64,000 nucleotides of DNA from Acidisoma silvae (GCF_020618775.1 NZ_JAESVB010000002.1:434001-498000), one strand, 5' to 3'; shown: positions 36,468 through 44,995, counted from the stretch's first letter. Translations and numbers: made by a program. The notes: generated by a model not told the origin, from the letters alone.

Positions 36468-36490
36468 AAAAGCACCTTCGGGTGCTTTTT
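36468..36490. terminator. Bidirectional terminator, tRNA-Gly / FhuC-type gene
   Basis: AAAAGCACC - TTCG - GGTGCTTTTT, a symmetrical stem with T tail on both strands. An additional imperfect stem (CTATC-C-CACC / GGTG-A-GATAG) at 36428-36458 lies just after the tRNA and may help 3' processing. Confidence 0.88.
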
Positions 36491-36512
36491 GTCTTTCTAG
36501 GCCATTCATGTC

Positions 36513-37340
36513 TCAATCGAGAACATAGCTGATCGGGCGGCCCGTCGCCGGATGGCGCAGAATGCCCAACGGCAGACCGTAGATCGCCTGCAATTGCTCG
36601 GGTTGCATGATCTCCTCCGGCGTGCCGCGCGCAATCATATGCCCGCCCTTCAGCGCGATGACGTCATCGCAGAAGCGCGCCGCCATGTTCACGTCATGCA
36701 GCACGATGACGATGCCCAGGCCCCGCTCCCGCGCCAGACGATGGACAAGGTCCAGCACCTCCACCTGATGGGCAATGTCGAGGGCGGCGATCGGCTCATC
36801 CAGCAGCAGGCATTCGGCATCCTGTGCCACCAGCATGGCCAGCCAGACCCGCTGCCGCTCCCCGCCCGACAGCGTATCGACAAGCCGGTCCGCCAGCGGG
36901 CCGATGCCGGTCAAGGCCATCGCCTCGGCCACCTTCTCCCGATCCGTCTGGCCGAAACGGCCCAGCGCACCGTGCCAGGGATAGCGCCCAAGGGCGACCA
37001 GTTCCCGCACCAGGATGCCGGGGGCAGCCGGCGTCTGCTGCGGCAGATAGGCAAGCTTGCGCGCGAAAGGCCGATCACCCCAGTCACCAAGATCTTGGCC
37101 GGCAAAGGCGATGCGCCCACCGGTCATTGTTTCCTGCCGCGCCAGGAGCTTCAACAGCGTGGATTTGCCGGAGCCGTTATGGCCGATCAGGGCGATAACG
37201 CGCCGCGCCGGCAATGTCAGCGTCAGCGGCTGCAACAGGCATCGCCCCTCCACCGTGAAGCTTGCCTCGTGCAAAGCGAACAGCGGTGATGCGCCATCAA
37301 CAACATGATCGATGGATGGCGCGGAAAGGACAGCCTGCAT
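36513..37340 (-). CDS. FhuC/FecE-type siderophore ABC transporter ATPase
   Basis: Cytoplasmic ATPase of about 275 residues of the iron-siderophore/vitamin B12 ABC family. Walker A is GHNGSGKST, followed by the FhuC-like ARKLAYLPQQTP and LVALGRYPWHGALGRFG. The signature is LSGGERQRVWLAM and Walker B CLLLDEPIAALD. The start is taken as the ATG at 37340 with GGAG 8 nt upstream; a GTG precedes it directly. No permease or binding-protein gene is linked, so it must pair with components elsewhere. A Fur-box-like palindrome about 100 bp upstream supports an iron role. Hydroxamate specificity is inferred from FhuC resemblance. Confidence 0.82.
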   Translation of the reverse strand: MQAVLSAPSIDHVVDGASPLFALHEASFTVEGRCLLQPLTLTLPARRVIALIGHNGSGKSTLLKLLARQETMTGGRIAFAGQDLGDWGDRPFARKLAYLPQQTPAAPGILVRELVALGRYPWHGALGRFGQTDREKVAEAMALTGIGPLADRLVDTLSGGERQRVWLAMLVAQDAECLLLDEPIAALDIAHQVEVLDLVHRLARERGLGIVIVLHDVNMAARFCDDVIALKGGHMIARGTPEEIMQPEQLQAIYGLPLGILRHPATGRPISYVLD

Positions 37341-37441
37341 CACAGCTTCTCCGGTGCCGACACGGACGCAGGCACGCTTGTCATATCATCAATAAGGGAG
37401 CCGATACCGGCCAATCGTCAGGGGTCTGTCCGTTTATCAAA

Positions 37442-37460
37442 AATGCGACGCATTCGCATT
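37442..37460. promoter_or_regulatory. Fur-box-like palindrome upstream of the FhuC-type gene
   Basis: AATGCGA-CGCAT-TCGCATT, a perfect 7-bp inverted repeat around a 5-bp centre, resembling the 7-1-7 box at 4091-4105. It lies between the divergent FhuC-type ATPase and S-formylglutathione hydrolase genes; iron control of the ATPase is the likelier assignment. Confidence 0.55.
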
Positions 37461-37571
37461 CACTCTTACTGCCGGCCAGTGGGATGCGGCAACCCTGCCC
37501 CTGTGCCACACCTTATATCGGGTCGCGATCTGCGGCATGGTGCCGGCCTATTCGCTTGATGGTGACCGCTC

Positions 37572-38414
37572 ATGGACCAGATCTCAGCCGCGCGCCTGTT
37601 CGGTGGCGTGCAATATGTCTTCCGCCACAGCTCGGAGGCGACGGGAACGCCGATGACTTTCGCGGCCTTCGTGCCGCCGCACGGCATCGGCGAGACCTTG
37701 CCGGTCGTCTATTTCCTGGCCGGCCTCACCTGCACGGAAGAGAATTTCACGGTCAAGGCCGGTGCCCAGCGGGTCGCGGCCGAGCTTGGCCTGATCCTGA
37801 TCGCCCCCGATACCTCGCCGCGCGGCGAAGGCGTGCCGGATGATGCCGAAGGCGCCTATGATTTCGGCCTCGGTGCCGGCTTCTATCTGAATGCGACCGC
37901 CCTGCCCTGGACCCGCCATTACAAGATGGCGGACTACATCCTTCAGGACCTGCCGCGCGCCGTCGCCAGCGCCCTGCCCGTCGATATGACGCGACAATCC
38001 ATCATGGGCCATTCCATGGGCGGTCATGGCGCCCTCACGCTATCGCTCCGCAACCCCGGCCGCTTCCGCGCGACCTCCGCCTTCGCGCCGATCGTCGCCC
38101 CCAGCCAATGCGCCTGGGGCGAAAAGGCCCTGGGCGGCTATCTCGGGCCGGATCGCGCCGCCTGGCGTGGCCATGATGCCGTGGCGCTGATCGAGGATGG
38201 TGCCAAAATCGCCGATATTCTGGTCGATCAGGGCCTGGCCGATAAGTTCCTGGCCGATCAGCTGAAGCCGGAGCTGCTGGAAGCCGCCTGCGACAAGGCC
38301 GGCATTCCGCTGACGCTGCGCCGTCAGGACGGCTACGATCATTCCTATTACTTCATCGCCAGTTTCATCGAAGACCATCTGCGCTGGCACGCGGCGAGGC
38401 TGGCACAAGGCTGA
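37572..38414 (+). CDS. fghA: S-formylglutathione hydrolase
   Basis: Alpha/beta-hydrolase (esterase D family) of 280 residues that splits S-formylglutathione in glutathione-dependent formaldehyde detoxification. Nucleophile Ser148 is in GHSMGGHGAL, and the C-terminal histidine is in GYDHSYYFI. FLAGLTCTEENF and APDTSPRGEGVPDD are near-invariant in this family. The glutathione-dependent formaldehyde dehydrogenase gene usually beside it is not in the window. Confidence 0.94.
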   Translation: MDQISAARLFGGVQYVFRHSSEATGTPMTFAAFVPPHGIGETLPVVYFLAGLTCTEENFTVKAGAQRVAAELGLILIAPDTSPRGEGVPDDAEGAYDFGLGAGFYLNATALPWTRHYKMADYILQDLPRAVASALPVDMTRQSIMGHSMGGHGALTLSLRNPGRFRATSAFAPIVAPSQCAWGEKALGGYLGPDRAAWRGHDAVALIEDGAKIADILVDQGLADKFLADQLKPELLEAACDKAGIPLTLRRQDGYDHSYYFIASFIEDHLRWHAARLAQG

Positions 38415-38509
38415 CGCCTCTTGCCGGGGGCAAGGCTTGCCGCCACTCTCTGGCCCAAACAAACACCGCCGCACAGCATGGCGGTGGAGATCGGGCCAGG
38501 GACGGACGC

Positions 38510-39538
38510 ATGACCATGAAAGCCAAGACACCCCGCGCATTCGGCAAAACGGGGCTGACCGTGACGGCGCTTGGCCTCGGCACCGCGCCCCTCGGCGGGC
38601 TTTACACGCCGGTCTCGGCCGCTGACGCGATGTCGGTTCTGGAAACCGGCTGGGATGCTGGCCTCCGCTATTTCGACAGCGCGCCGATGTATGGGCTGAC
38701 ACGGTCGGAACACCTGCTCGGCCGACTGTTGCAAGAAAAGACCGAGGATTTTGTCGTCTCGACCAAGGTCGGCCGGCTTATGACGACCGAACGGGCCGGG
38801 CGCGCTTTGCCGCCCGAGCCGCCGAAAAACCCGTTTGATGCCGGCTTCCAGAACGCCCTGCCGTTCCGGGAGGTCTTCGACTACAGCTATGACGGCGTCA
38901 TGCGCAGCTTCGACGACAGCCAGCAGCGCTTGGGTCTGCGCAAACTTGATCTTCTGTATGTCCATGACATCGGCCCCGTGACGCATGGTGACCGGCAGGC
39001 CCATCACTGGTCCGCCCTGACCAGGGGCGGCGGCTTCCGCGCCTTGGCCGAATTGAAGGCGCATGGCGACATTGCGGGCTTCGGCCTTGGCGTTAACGAA
39101 TGGGAAATCATTCGAGAGGCGCTGGAGGAAACCGACCTCGATGCCTGCCTGCTGGCTGGCCGCTATACCCTGCTCGACCGTTCAGCCGCAGAGACGTTTC
39201 TCCCCCTGGCCGAAAAGCGCCACGTCGCCATTGCCCTCGGCGGGGCCTTCAATTCCGGCATTCTGGCCGCGCCGCCGGGTGGCGCACAAAAGTTCAACTA
39301 TGTCGATGCGCCGAGCGCGATTGTCGCCCGCGTGGACGCGTTGCGCGCCGTCTGCGCGGACTATGCTATTCCGCTGGCCGCCGCCGCCATCCAGTTTCCG
39401 CTGCGCCATGCCGGCATCGCAACCGTCGTCATCGGCGCGCAGACCACAGCGCAATTGCTGCAGAATATCGCGTGGTTCGAAATGGACCTGCCGGACAATC
39501 TTTGGACTGATCTCGACCTTGTCACAGCCGGCGGCTGA
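38510..39538 (+). CDS. Aldo/keto reductase, aldose 1-dehydrogenase-like
   Basis: NAD(P)-dependent aldo/keto reductase of 342 residues. It resembles the branch annotated as D-threo-aldose 1-dehydrogenase or L-fucose dehydrogenase. Seen: start FGKTGLTVTALGLGTAPLGGLY, catalytic Tyr in RYFDSAPMYGLTRSE, Lys in VVSTKVGRLM, then DLLYVHDIGPVTHG. The gene lies near sugar genes (second aldo/keto reductase, aldolase, sugar ABC operon), suggesting sugar oxidation, but the substrate is not defined. It is likely monocistronic. Confidence 0.83.
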   Translation: MTMKAKTPRAFGKTGLTVTALGLGTAPLGGLYTPVSAADAMSVLETGWDAGLRYFDSAPMYGLTRSEHLLGRLLQEKTEDFVVSTKVGRLMTTERAGRALPPEPPKNPFDAGFQNALPFREVFDYSYDGVMRSFDDSQQRLGLRKLDLLYVHDIGPVTHGDRQAHHWSALTRGGGFRALAELKAHGDIAGFGLGVNEWEIIREALEETDLDACLLAGRYTLLDRSAAETFLPLAEKRHVAIALGGAFNSGILAAPPGGAQKFNYVDAPSAIVARVDALRAVCADYAIPLAAAAIQFPLRHAGIATVVIGAQTTAQLLQNIAWFEMDLPDNLWTDLDLVTAGG

Positions 39539-39819
39539 CACCCGAAACGGCATGGTCGCGCAGGTTTCGCGGACGAGGAGCGGCACGTGAAAACCAATCG
39601 GTTTTAGTTCGAAGTCGAAACACACAAGCCATTGCAACAGGTCTAGACTGCCTGAAGCGCATTCCGGGGCAGTCGCTTTTGTATTGACGATGAAGATGGG
39701 CTGCCCGATGGGTGGGCCGGTCTACTGAAACGATCCATACACTGCCATCGGTAAGGGGTCGTCAGGTTCTTCGCACGACGCTGCGCGCCGTGTTTCACCG
39801 CACAAGGAGCGCGCATCCC

Positions 39820-40587
39820 ATGGCAAGAACGAAGGTATTGCTGGTCGGCGAAAGCTGGGTCACGACCGCTACGCATTTGAAAGGTTTCGACCAATTCGGC
39901 AGCGTTACCTTTCATCTGGGCGCGGAACCCCTGGTGGCGGTACTGAAGGACAGCCCTTTTGAACTGACCTATATGCCGTCGCACGAAGCGGCGGAGAAAT
40001 TCCCCTTCGCACTGGAAGAATTGCAGCAATATCAGGTGATTTTGCTGTCCGATATCGGTGCCAATACGCTGCTGCTGCCGCAGTCCGTCTGGCTTCAGGG
40101 CAAGCCGGTGCCCAATCGCCTCAAGCTCATCCGCGACTGGACAGCCGCCGGCGGTGGCCTGGCCATGATCGGCGGCTATTTCAGCTTCCAGGGGATCGAC
40201 GGAAAGGCCCGCTGGCGCCGCACGCCGGTGGAAGACGCCCTGCCCGTGACCTGTCTGCCCTATGACGACCGTCTTGAAGTGCCCGAGGGATTTCAGGCCG
40301 ATATCCTGATGCCCGAGCATCCGATCCTGTCCGGCATCACCGGCCCCTGGCCGGTTCTGCTGGGCGCGAACGAGATCGAAGCCAAGCCGGGCACCGAGAT
40401 TCTCGCCCGACTGCCGGCCGAGGAAGGCGGGCATCCGCTGCTCGTCACAGGCGGCCATGGTCGCGGTCGGACGGCCGCCTGGGCCTCCGATATCGGACCG
40501 CATTGGGTGCCGAACGACTTCGTCGCCTGGGACGGCTACGGCAAGCTGTGGCGTAACCTATTGGGCTGGCTGTCTCACACGGCCTGA
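39820..40587 (+). CDS. ThuA-like class I glutamine-amidotransferase-fold protein
   Basis: Cytoplasmic protein of 255 residues with the GATase1-like flavodoxin fold (DUF1355 / COG5426 type): VLLVGESWVTTATHLKGFD, VILLSDIGANTLLLP, GGGLAMIGGYFSFQGIDGKA and GGHGRGRTAAWASDIGPHW. The nucleophile-elbow Cys of true amidotransferases is replaced by the IGGYFS turn, so glutaminase activity is not expected. Relatives occur in sugar catabolic clusters (for example ThuA) without a settled role. The ATG at 39820 has AAGGAG 10 nt upstream. Its end overlaps the convergent LysR gene by 13 bp. Confidence 0.8.
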   Translation: MARTKVLLVGESWVTTATHLKGFDQFGSVTFHLGAEPLVAVLKDSPFELTYMPSHEAAEKFPFALEELQQYQVILLSDIGANTLLLPQSVWLQGKPVPNRLKLIRDWTAAGGGLAMIGGYFSFQGIDGKARWRRTPVEDALPVTCLPYDDRLEVPEGFQADILMPEHPILSGITGPWPVLLGANEIEAKPGTEILARLPAEEGGHPLLVTGGHGRGRTAAWASDIGPHWVPNDFVAWDGYGKLWRNLLGWLSHTA

Positions 40588-41507
40588 CCATCCGGCGCGG
40601 TGCGATCGTTCCATTGCCGACGCATGATGGCGATCAACCGCGCCAGAGCCGGATGGCTCTGCCGCCTGCTGGGATAATAGAGGCAGAAGCCCGCGCCTTG
40701 AGATGACCAGGTGGGCAGCACGACTTCCAGCGCTCCGGTTTTGAGATCATCCGCTATCAGGGCTTCCAGCACATAGCCGATGCCTAAGCCGCCACGGATG
40801 GCGGTGAGCGAGGTCTGCGTGTCGTTGAAGGTCAGCATGCCCGGCACGTCGACCCGCATCATCGCAGCGCCATCCCCCAATTCCCAGCGATAGACGGCAT
40901 TATTGCCCAGCATCAGGCGAATGCAGTGATGCTGCTGCAAGTCCTCCGGGCTGTCCGGCCGGCCCATGCGCGCCAGATAGGCCGGGCTTGCCGCCAAGAC
41001 CCAGCGCAGGGCGCCGGTCAGCGGGATGGCGATCATATCCTGCGCCACGGCGTCGCCGTAGCGGATACCGGCGTCAAAACCTTCGGCCACGATATCGACC
41101 GGCCGATTATCCACACTGACCGTCAATCGCGTGCCTGGCGTTTTGGCTGCGAAAGCCGGCAAGGCTGGTTGCAGCAGCAAAACAGCGGCATCCGCCGGCA
41201 CATTGAGGCGGATTTCGCCCAAAACTTCAGCCTGGGTGCCGGCCGCCACCCGCAGCGCATCGTCGATAATGCCAAAGCCGCTTTCCAGCGCCCGCGCCAG
41301 ATCCAGGCCCAGCACCGTCGGCGCGACGGAGCGCGTGGTCCGGTTCAACAGCTTCGCGTTCAACCGGGTCTCCAACCGGCGGATGGCATGGCTGAGAGCC
41401 GAAGCGGTAACCCCCATTTCAATGGCCGCGCCGCGCAGGCTGCGATGGCGCAAAATAGTGGAAAAGGCGTTGAGATCGGCCAAGGTCGAGCGGTCGAGCA
41501 GCGGCAT
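40575..41507 (-). CDS. LysR-family regulator (CrgA-like)
   Basis: Transcription factor of 310 residues: winged HTH at about 9-66 (FSTILRHRSLRGAAIEMGVTASALSHAIRRLE) and a periplasmic-binding-like effector domain. The short N-terminus and LNVPADAAVLLLQPAL / GFDAGIRYGDAV segments place it with CrgA-type regulators, which frequently control a divergent oxidoreductase. It is divergent from the aldo/keto reductase gene at 41619 (111 bp between starts), its likely target. Confidence 0.9.
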   Translation of the reverse strand: MPLLDRSTLADLNAFSTILRHRSLRGAAIEMGVTASALSHAIRRLETRLNAKLLNRTTRSVAPTVLGLDLARALESGFGIIDDALRVAAGTQAEVLGEIRLNVPADAAVLLLQPALPAFAAKTPGTRLTVSVDNRPVDIVAEGFDAGIRYGDAVAQDMIAIPLTGALRWVLAASPAYLARMGRPDSPEDLQQHHCIRLMLGNNAVYRWELGDGAAMMRVDVPGMLTFNDTQTSLTAIRGGLGIGYVLEALIADDLKTGALEVVLPTWSSQGAGFCLYYPSRRQSHPALARLIAIMRRQWNDRTAPDGQAV

Positions 41508-41618
41508 TGTGAACTGCCCTCATGCGGTTACTGAATTCGGCTCAGCCTCCTACGGCTGTGCTTGGGACACAACGCATTATATCCAGGGCCATCGGACTCA
41601 TCTGATCGGAGAAGAATC

Positions 41619-42614
41619 ATGGAAACCATGACAATCGGCAAAAGCGGGGTCGTCACGTCCCGCGTCGGTCTCGGCACCTGGGCCATCGGCGGCTGGATGT
41701 GGGGCGGCACCGATGAGAAGGAAGCCATCGCGACCATCCGCTCGGCCGTCGAAATGGGCGTGACCCTGATCGACACCGCCCCGGTCTACGGTTTCGGCAA
41801 TTCGGAAGAAATCGTCGGCAAAGCCCTGGCCGAAGGCGGCCTGCGCGCGAAGGCGCAGATCGCGACCAAGGTCGGGCTCGCCTGGTCGGACGGCAAGGTG
41901 TTCCGCGACAGCCGCAGCGCCCGTATCGAGCAGGAAATCGATGACTCGCTGCGTCGCCTGCAGACGGATGTGATCGACCTCTATCAGGTTCATTGGCCGG
42001 ACCTGGAAACGCCTTTCGAGGAGACGGCGGCCGTTCTGCAAAGCCTGCTGGACAAGGGGAAAATTCGCGCCATCGGCGTCAGCAATTATTCGCCCGCCCA
42101 GATGGCCGCTTTCGCCAAGGTCGCCCGGCTGGATGCCGTGCAGCCGCCCTATAACCTGTTCGAGCGCGGCATCGAAGCGGACGTGCTGCCCTATTCGGCT
42201 GAAAACGGCCTGACGGTGCTGAGCTACGGTGCCCTTTGCCGTGGCCTGCTCAGCGGCCGCATCACCGCCGAGACCAAGTTCAACGGCGACGATCTGCGCA
42301 ACCGCGACCCGAAATTCCAGCCTGACACGCTGCCGCGCTACGCCGCTGCGGTGGCAGAACTGGACAAGCTCGCGAAGGAACGCTTCGGCAAGGATGTGCT
42401 GGCGCTAGCCGTGCGCTGGGTTCTGGACCAGGGCCCGACGATCGCGCTGTGGGGTGCGCGCCATCCGCGCCAGCTGGAGGCGATCGCCGCCGTCAGCGGC
42501 TGGTCGCTCGACGCTGAGACCAAGAAGGACATCGACGCCATCCTGGCCCGCACCGTGCGGGAGCCGATCGGGCCGGAATTCATGGCGCCCCCGACCCAGC
42601 GCCCGGCGCTGTAG
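41619..42614 (+). CDS. Aldo/keto reductase, divergent from LysR
   Basis: Aldo/keto reductase of 331 residues in the YajO/IolS-like branch. Motifs: GLGTWAIGGWMWGGT, LIDTAPVYGFGNSEE with catalytic Tyr, TKVGLAW (Lys), DLYQVHWPD (His) and the cofactor strand RAIGVSNYSP. The ATG at 41619 follows GGAGAAG. It is monocistronic, ending at a strong bidirectional terminator. The LysR-aldo/keto reductase pairing suggests induction by an electrophile or sugar-derived carbonyl; the actual substrate is unknown. Confidence 0.88.
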   Translation: METMTIGKSGVVTSRVGLGTWAIGGWMWGGTDEKEAIATIRSAVEMGVTLIDTAPVYGFGNSEEIVGKALAEGGLRAKAQIATKVGLAWSDGKVFRDSRSARIEQEIDDSLRRLQTDVIDLYQVHWPDLETPFEETAAVLQSLLDKGKIRAIGVSNYSPAQMAAFAKVARLDAVQPPYNLFERGIEADVLPYSAENGLTVLSYGALCRGLLSGRITAETKFNGDDLRNRDPKFQPDTLPRYAAAVAELDKLAKERFGKDVLALAVRWVLDQGPTIALWGARHPRQLEAIAAVSGWSLDAETKKDIDAILARTVREPIGPEFMAPPTQRPAL

Positions 42615-42635
42615 AACGACACGAAATCTTCAAAG

Positions 42636-42671
42636 AAAAAGCCCGGCGGGATTGCTCCCGCCGGGCTTTTT
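42636..42671. terminator. Bidirectional terminator, aldo/keto reductase / aldolase
   Basis: AAAAAGCCCGGCGGG - ATTGCT - CCCGCCGGGCTTTTT: a 10-bp GC stem with A/T runs on both sides between two convergent genes. Confidence 0.95.
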
Positions 42672-42690
42672 CATGGGGAACCTTTTGGGC

Positions 42691-43587
42691 TCAGACCTTG
42701 ACGGTCGAGGCCGTGTAGATTTCCGAGATAGCCGCGCCGATGGCGGCGTTGAATTCGGCGTCGCTCATCTGCTTGGTCAGCCCTTCCGTCAGCGCGCGGG
42801 AGAAGCTGGCGATCATGCCGTGGTTCGCCGCCAGATGCTGGCAGGCATCGGTGCGGGAATAGCCACCCGACAGCGCCACGACGCGCACGACCTTCGCGTG
42901 CTCGACCAGCGGCTTATAGAAATCCGGCACGGTCGGGATGGTCAGCTTCAGCATCACCTGACGGCCCGCCGGCAGGGCATCCAGCGCCTTCAGGATTTCC
43001 TGCTGCAGCAGAGCCTCAGCCTCGGCCTTCTGCGGGCTCTTGATCAGCACTTCCGGCTCGATGATCGGCATCAGCCCATGGGCCGAAATCTGCGCCGCGA
43101 TTTCGAACTGCTGGGCGACGATGGCGGCAACGCCGGTGGGCGAGGCCAGATTGATGGTCGAGCGCATCTTGGTGCCGAAAACGCCAAGCTTGACCGCGCG
43201 TTCCAGCAGCGGGTCCAGGCCGGGGATCGGCTTCATAAGGCTGACGCCGTCGGCCTCGGCTTCCAGACCCTTGTCCATCTTCAGGAAGGGAACGACGCCG
43301 CGCTCTTCCCACATAAAGGACGGAACCGGCTTGCCTTCGGCCTCGCCATCCATTGTCTTCTCAAACAGGATGGCGCCGATCACCTTATCGCCGGTGAAGG
43401 CGGGTGCCGTCATGATGCGGACGCGCATCTCATGCATCAGCTGGAACATTTCGGCATCGCCGCTATAGGCGCTGTCCGGAATGCCATAGGCCCGGAGCGC
43501 CCCAGGCGTGGACCCGCCGCTTTGATCCAGCGCGGCGATGAAGCCGCCTTTCTGAGCCATCTGCGTCAGCATTTTTTCATCGGCCAT
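42691..43587 (-). CDS. fda: Class I fructose-bisphosphate aldolase (bacterial type)
   Basis: Schiff-base aldolase of 298 residues that cleaves fructose 1,6-bisphosphate to dihydroxyacetone phosphate and glyceraldehyde 3-phosphate. It resembles the Staphylococcus-type class I enzyme: GGFIAALDQSGGSTPGAL, MRSTINLAS, IEPEVLI and the Schiff-base Lys214 in VMLKLTIPT, then ALSGGYSRTDAC. The ATG at 43587 has AAGGA 8 nt upstream; the GTG at 43593 is less likely. It is divergent from the iron-boxed pair and next to the sugar operon, whose triose products it could handle. Confidence 0.92.
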   Translation of the reverse strand: MADEKMLTQMAQKGGFIAALDQSGGSTPGALRAYGIPDSAYSGDAEMFQLMHEMRVRIMTAPAFTGDKVIGAILFEKTMDGEAEGKPVPSFMWEERGVVPFLKMDKGLEAEADGVSLMKPIPGLDPLLERAVKLGVFGTKMRSTINLASPTGVAAIVAQQFEIAAQISAHGLMPIIEPEVLIKSPQKAEAEALLQQEILKALDALPAGRQVMLKLTIPTVPDFYKPLVEHAKVVRVVALSGGYSRTDACQHLAANHGMIASFSRALTEGLTKQMSDAEFNAAIGAAISEIYTASTVKV

Positions 43588-43804
43588 GATCACGGTCCTT
43601 GAGAGCGGTCACGAGGAACAAACAGGGTCTCGGTACGACCGGATGCCCCGTCCAAGCGCCCGAGGGTTTTGGCATAGGCATCCTGCCCCCGCAATCTTGG
43701 CCTTTCCGCCAAGGCCAGCGAAGACGCACCCGCAAACCAGCCCCGCTCCCGGTTTTGTGAGGCCTGGCGTCGATACGGCTCCACGCCAGGGCTTCGAAAA
43801 TATT

Positions 43805-43823
43805 GATAATGATTATCACTATC
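43805..43823. promoter_or_regulatory. Near-canonical Fur box
   Basis: GATAATGATTATCACTATC differs at a single position from the 19-bp consensus GATAATGATTATCATTATC. It is the clearest metal-regulator site in the window and stands 111 bp before the unknown gene at 43934. Confidence 0.85.
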
Positions 43824-43860
43824 ATTCCTTGACGGAGGCAGAAGCCCTCGGTTAGCCTGC

Positions 43861-43881
43861 AATTGCGAATCGTTCGCAATT
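43861..43881. promoter_or_regulatory. Second iron-box palindrome before the unknown pair
   Basis: AATTGCGAA-TCG-TTCGCAATT, a perfect 9-bp inverted repeat around 3 bp. The core TGCGAA-N3-TTCGCA equals that of the site at 4091-4105. It lies 38 bp downstream of the canonical Fur box, giving a double operator. Confidence 0.75.
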
Positions 43882-43933
43882 TTACACGACGCAGCCCCAC
43901 GACGCGCCGCTGACCATGCCGCGATAGAGGCGA

Positions 43934-44437
43934 ATGATGACTGATAGCGACGAAAAAGGCAGTCAGGCCGAGCAATTGGCCTTGTGGATTATCCGCAGCG
44001 CCAGACGCGGCCCCGGACTGCCCTTCAGTGTCTGGATGACGGGTCACCGGGATCACTGGCGCGATCTGCAATCCATCATCGCGCTCTTTCGGGATATCAA
44101 CCGGGACTTCACGGCCCGACGTGGCGCGGGCCTGGATATCGCGCCACTCAGCCAGCTGGGCATGACGGTGGAGGAACGCCACCTGCTGCGCGCCGCAGCC
44201 GCCGCCCAGGCCGAAGACGACGCCGTTCTGAGCGAGTTGACGGCCATGCTCTGCCCGCATCCCGCGCTGGTCTCCGCGCTCGCCGATGCCGCTTCCATGC
44301 TGGGCGCCGTTCTGGCCACGCATGGCTACTGGCTGCCGAAACCGGACAGCGATTGCCGCCGCCTGCCCGGCCCGGCGCTGTCGGTCGCCCGCCGCCGCAG
44401 CACGACCTGGGACCGCGCCGATATCATGTGGCCCTGA
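43934..44437 (+). CDS. Unknown iron-box-controlled protein, first of a pair
   Basis: 167-residue protein not recognised as any known family. No signal peptide or membrane helix is seen, so it is probably cytoplasmic. It is helical, with six Trp (for example LALWIIRSA, LPFSVWMTGHRDHWRDL, ATHGYWLPKP) and two Cys (about residues 108 and 145). The Ala-rich centre (HLLRAAAAAQAEDDAVLSEL) looks like a helical bundle. Starts at 43934 and 43937 are both possible; AGAGG lies just upstream. The codon use looks like its neighbours', so recent transfer is not indicated. Two iron boxes upstream and a shared terminator after the next gene argue for an iron-starvation operon. Confidence 0.7.
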   Translation: MMTDSDEKGSQAEQLALWIIRSARRGPGLPFSVWMTGHRDHWRDLQSIIALFRDINRDFTARRGAGLDIAPLSQLGMTVEERHLLRAAAAAQAEDDAVLSELTAMLCPHPALVSALADAASMLGAVLATHGYWLPKPDSDCRRLPGPALSVARRRSTTWDRADIMWP

Positions 44438-44500
44438 AAGCCGCAGCCATCCCCCTGACCGTCGATCACGACCGTGTCGGCCCGACAAGGATTTTTCGTC

Positions 44501-44995
44501 ATGCTCATGAACAGATATGTCGGACTTTGCGACAATCTCCCCCAGCTTGAAAACAGCCTGTTATGGACGATGCGCGCCTGGGTGCTGGGCCATTGCCGCA
44601 GGCGGGATGTGAGCGACAGCATCCAGGGCGTGTTCGACCAGCTGCGCGCCTCCGAAGCCTGTTTCCATTTCGACCATTTCATGCAGGCGCTCAGCCGTGG
44701 CGCCAACCGCAGCCTGGAAGTCAATTGCGTCTGCAATTCCATGTTCAGCGAGGATGAAGCCGCGCTCATCGACATTTTCGCGCTGCAGCAGCGCGAGCAG
44801 CATGAGGAAGCTTTCGAGAAGCTGACGCGCATCACCACCGAATTCGCTGCTATGGCGGGGTGCGACCATGCCAATCGCGTCGCCATCGCGCTGTCTGACA
44901 GCGGCCATGTCTTCAATGGCGCAACCGTCACGGCGTCACCTGGCCGCCGCTGGCAGGCGGTCTCGGTCAGCCCCGCCTCCCTCTCCATTCACTGA
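44501..44995 (+). CDS. Unknown Cys-rich protein, second of the iron-boxed pair
   Basis: 164-residue protein of unknown family, apparently cytoplasmic. It has six cysteines (C10, C32, C54, C76, C78, C121), including CVC at 76-78 and a Cys/His cluster ACFHFDHF, which together could bind a metal or cluster. The segments FDQLRASEACFHFDHFM, NCVCNSMFSEDEAALIDIF and TEFAAMAGCDHANRV look structured and conserved. The ATG at 44501 is preferred because AAGGA lies about 10 nt upstream; an in-frame GTG at 44474 would add nine residues. It follows the first gene by 63 bp and ends before a strong terminator. Confidence 0.7.
   Translation: MLMNRYVGLCDNLPQLENSLLWTMRAWVLGHCRRRDVSDSIQGVFDQLRASEACFHFDHFMQALSRGANRSLEVNCVCNSMFSEDEAALIDIFALQQREQHEEAFEKLTRITTEFAAMAGCDHANRVAIALSDSGHVFNGATVTASPGRRWQAVSVSPASLSIH

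Larger units (their letters stand above)
43588..43933. other. Divergent regulatory region with two iron boxes
   Basis: 346 bp between the aldolase gene (minus) and the unknown iron-boxed pair (plus). The half next to the aldolase is GC-rich and featureless. The half next to the pair is AT-rich and holds a near-canonical Fur box (43805-43823) and a perfect TTGCGAA-type palindrome (43861-43881). AGAGG before the start at 43934 is the ribosome-binding site. Confidence 0.6.

Noticed and set aside
39590-39605. AAAACC-AATC-GGTTTT hairpin as a terminator of the first aldo/keto reductase
   Set aside because: Only six weak base pairs and no T-run beyond the stem; could be chance.
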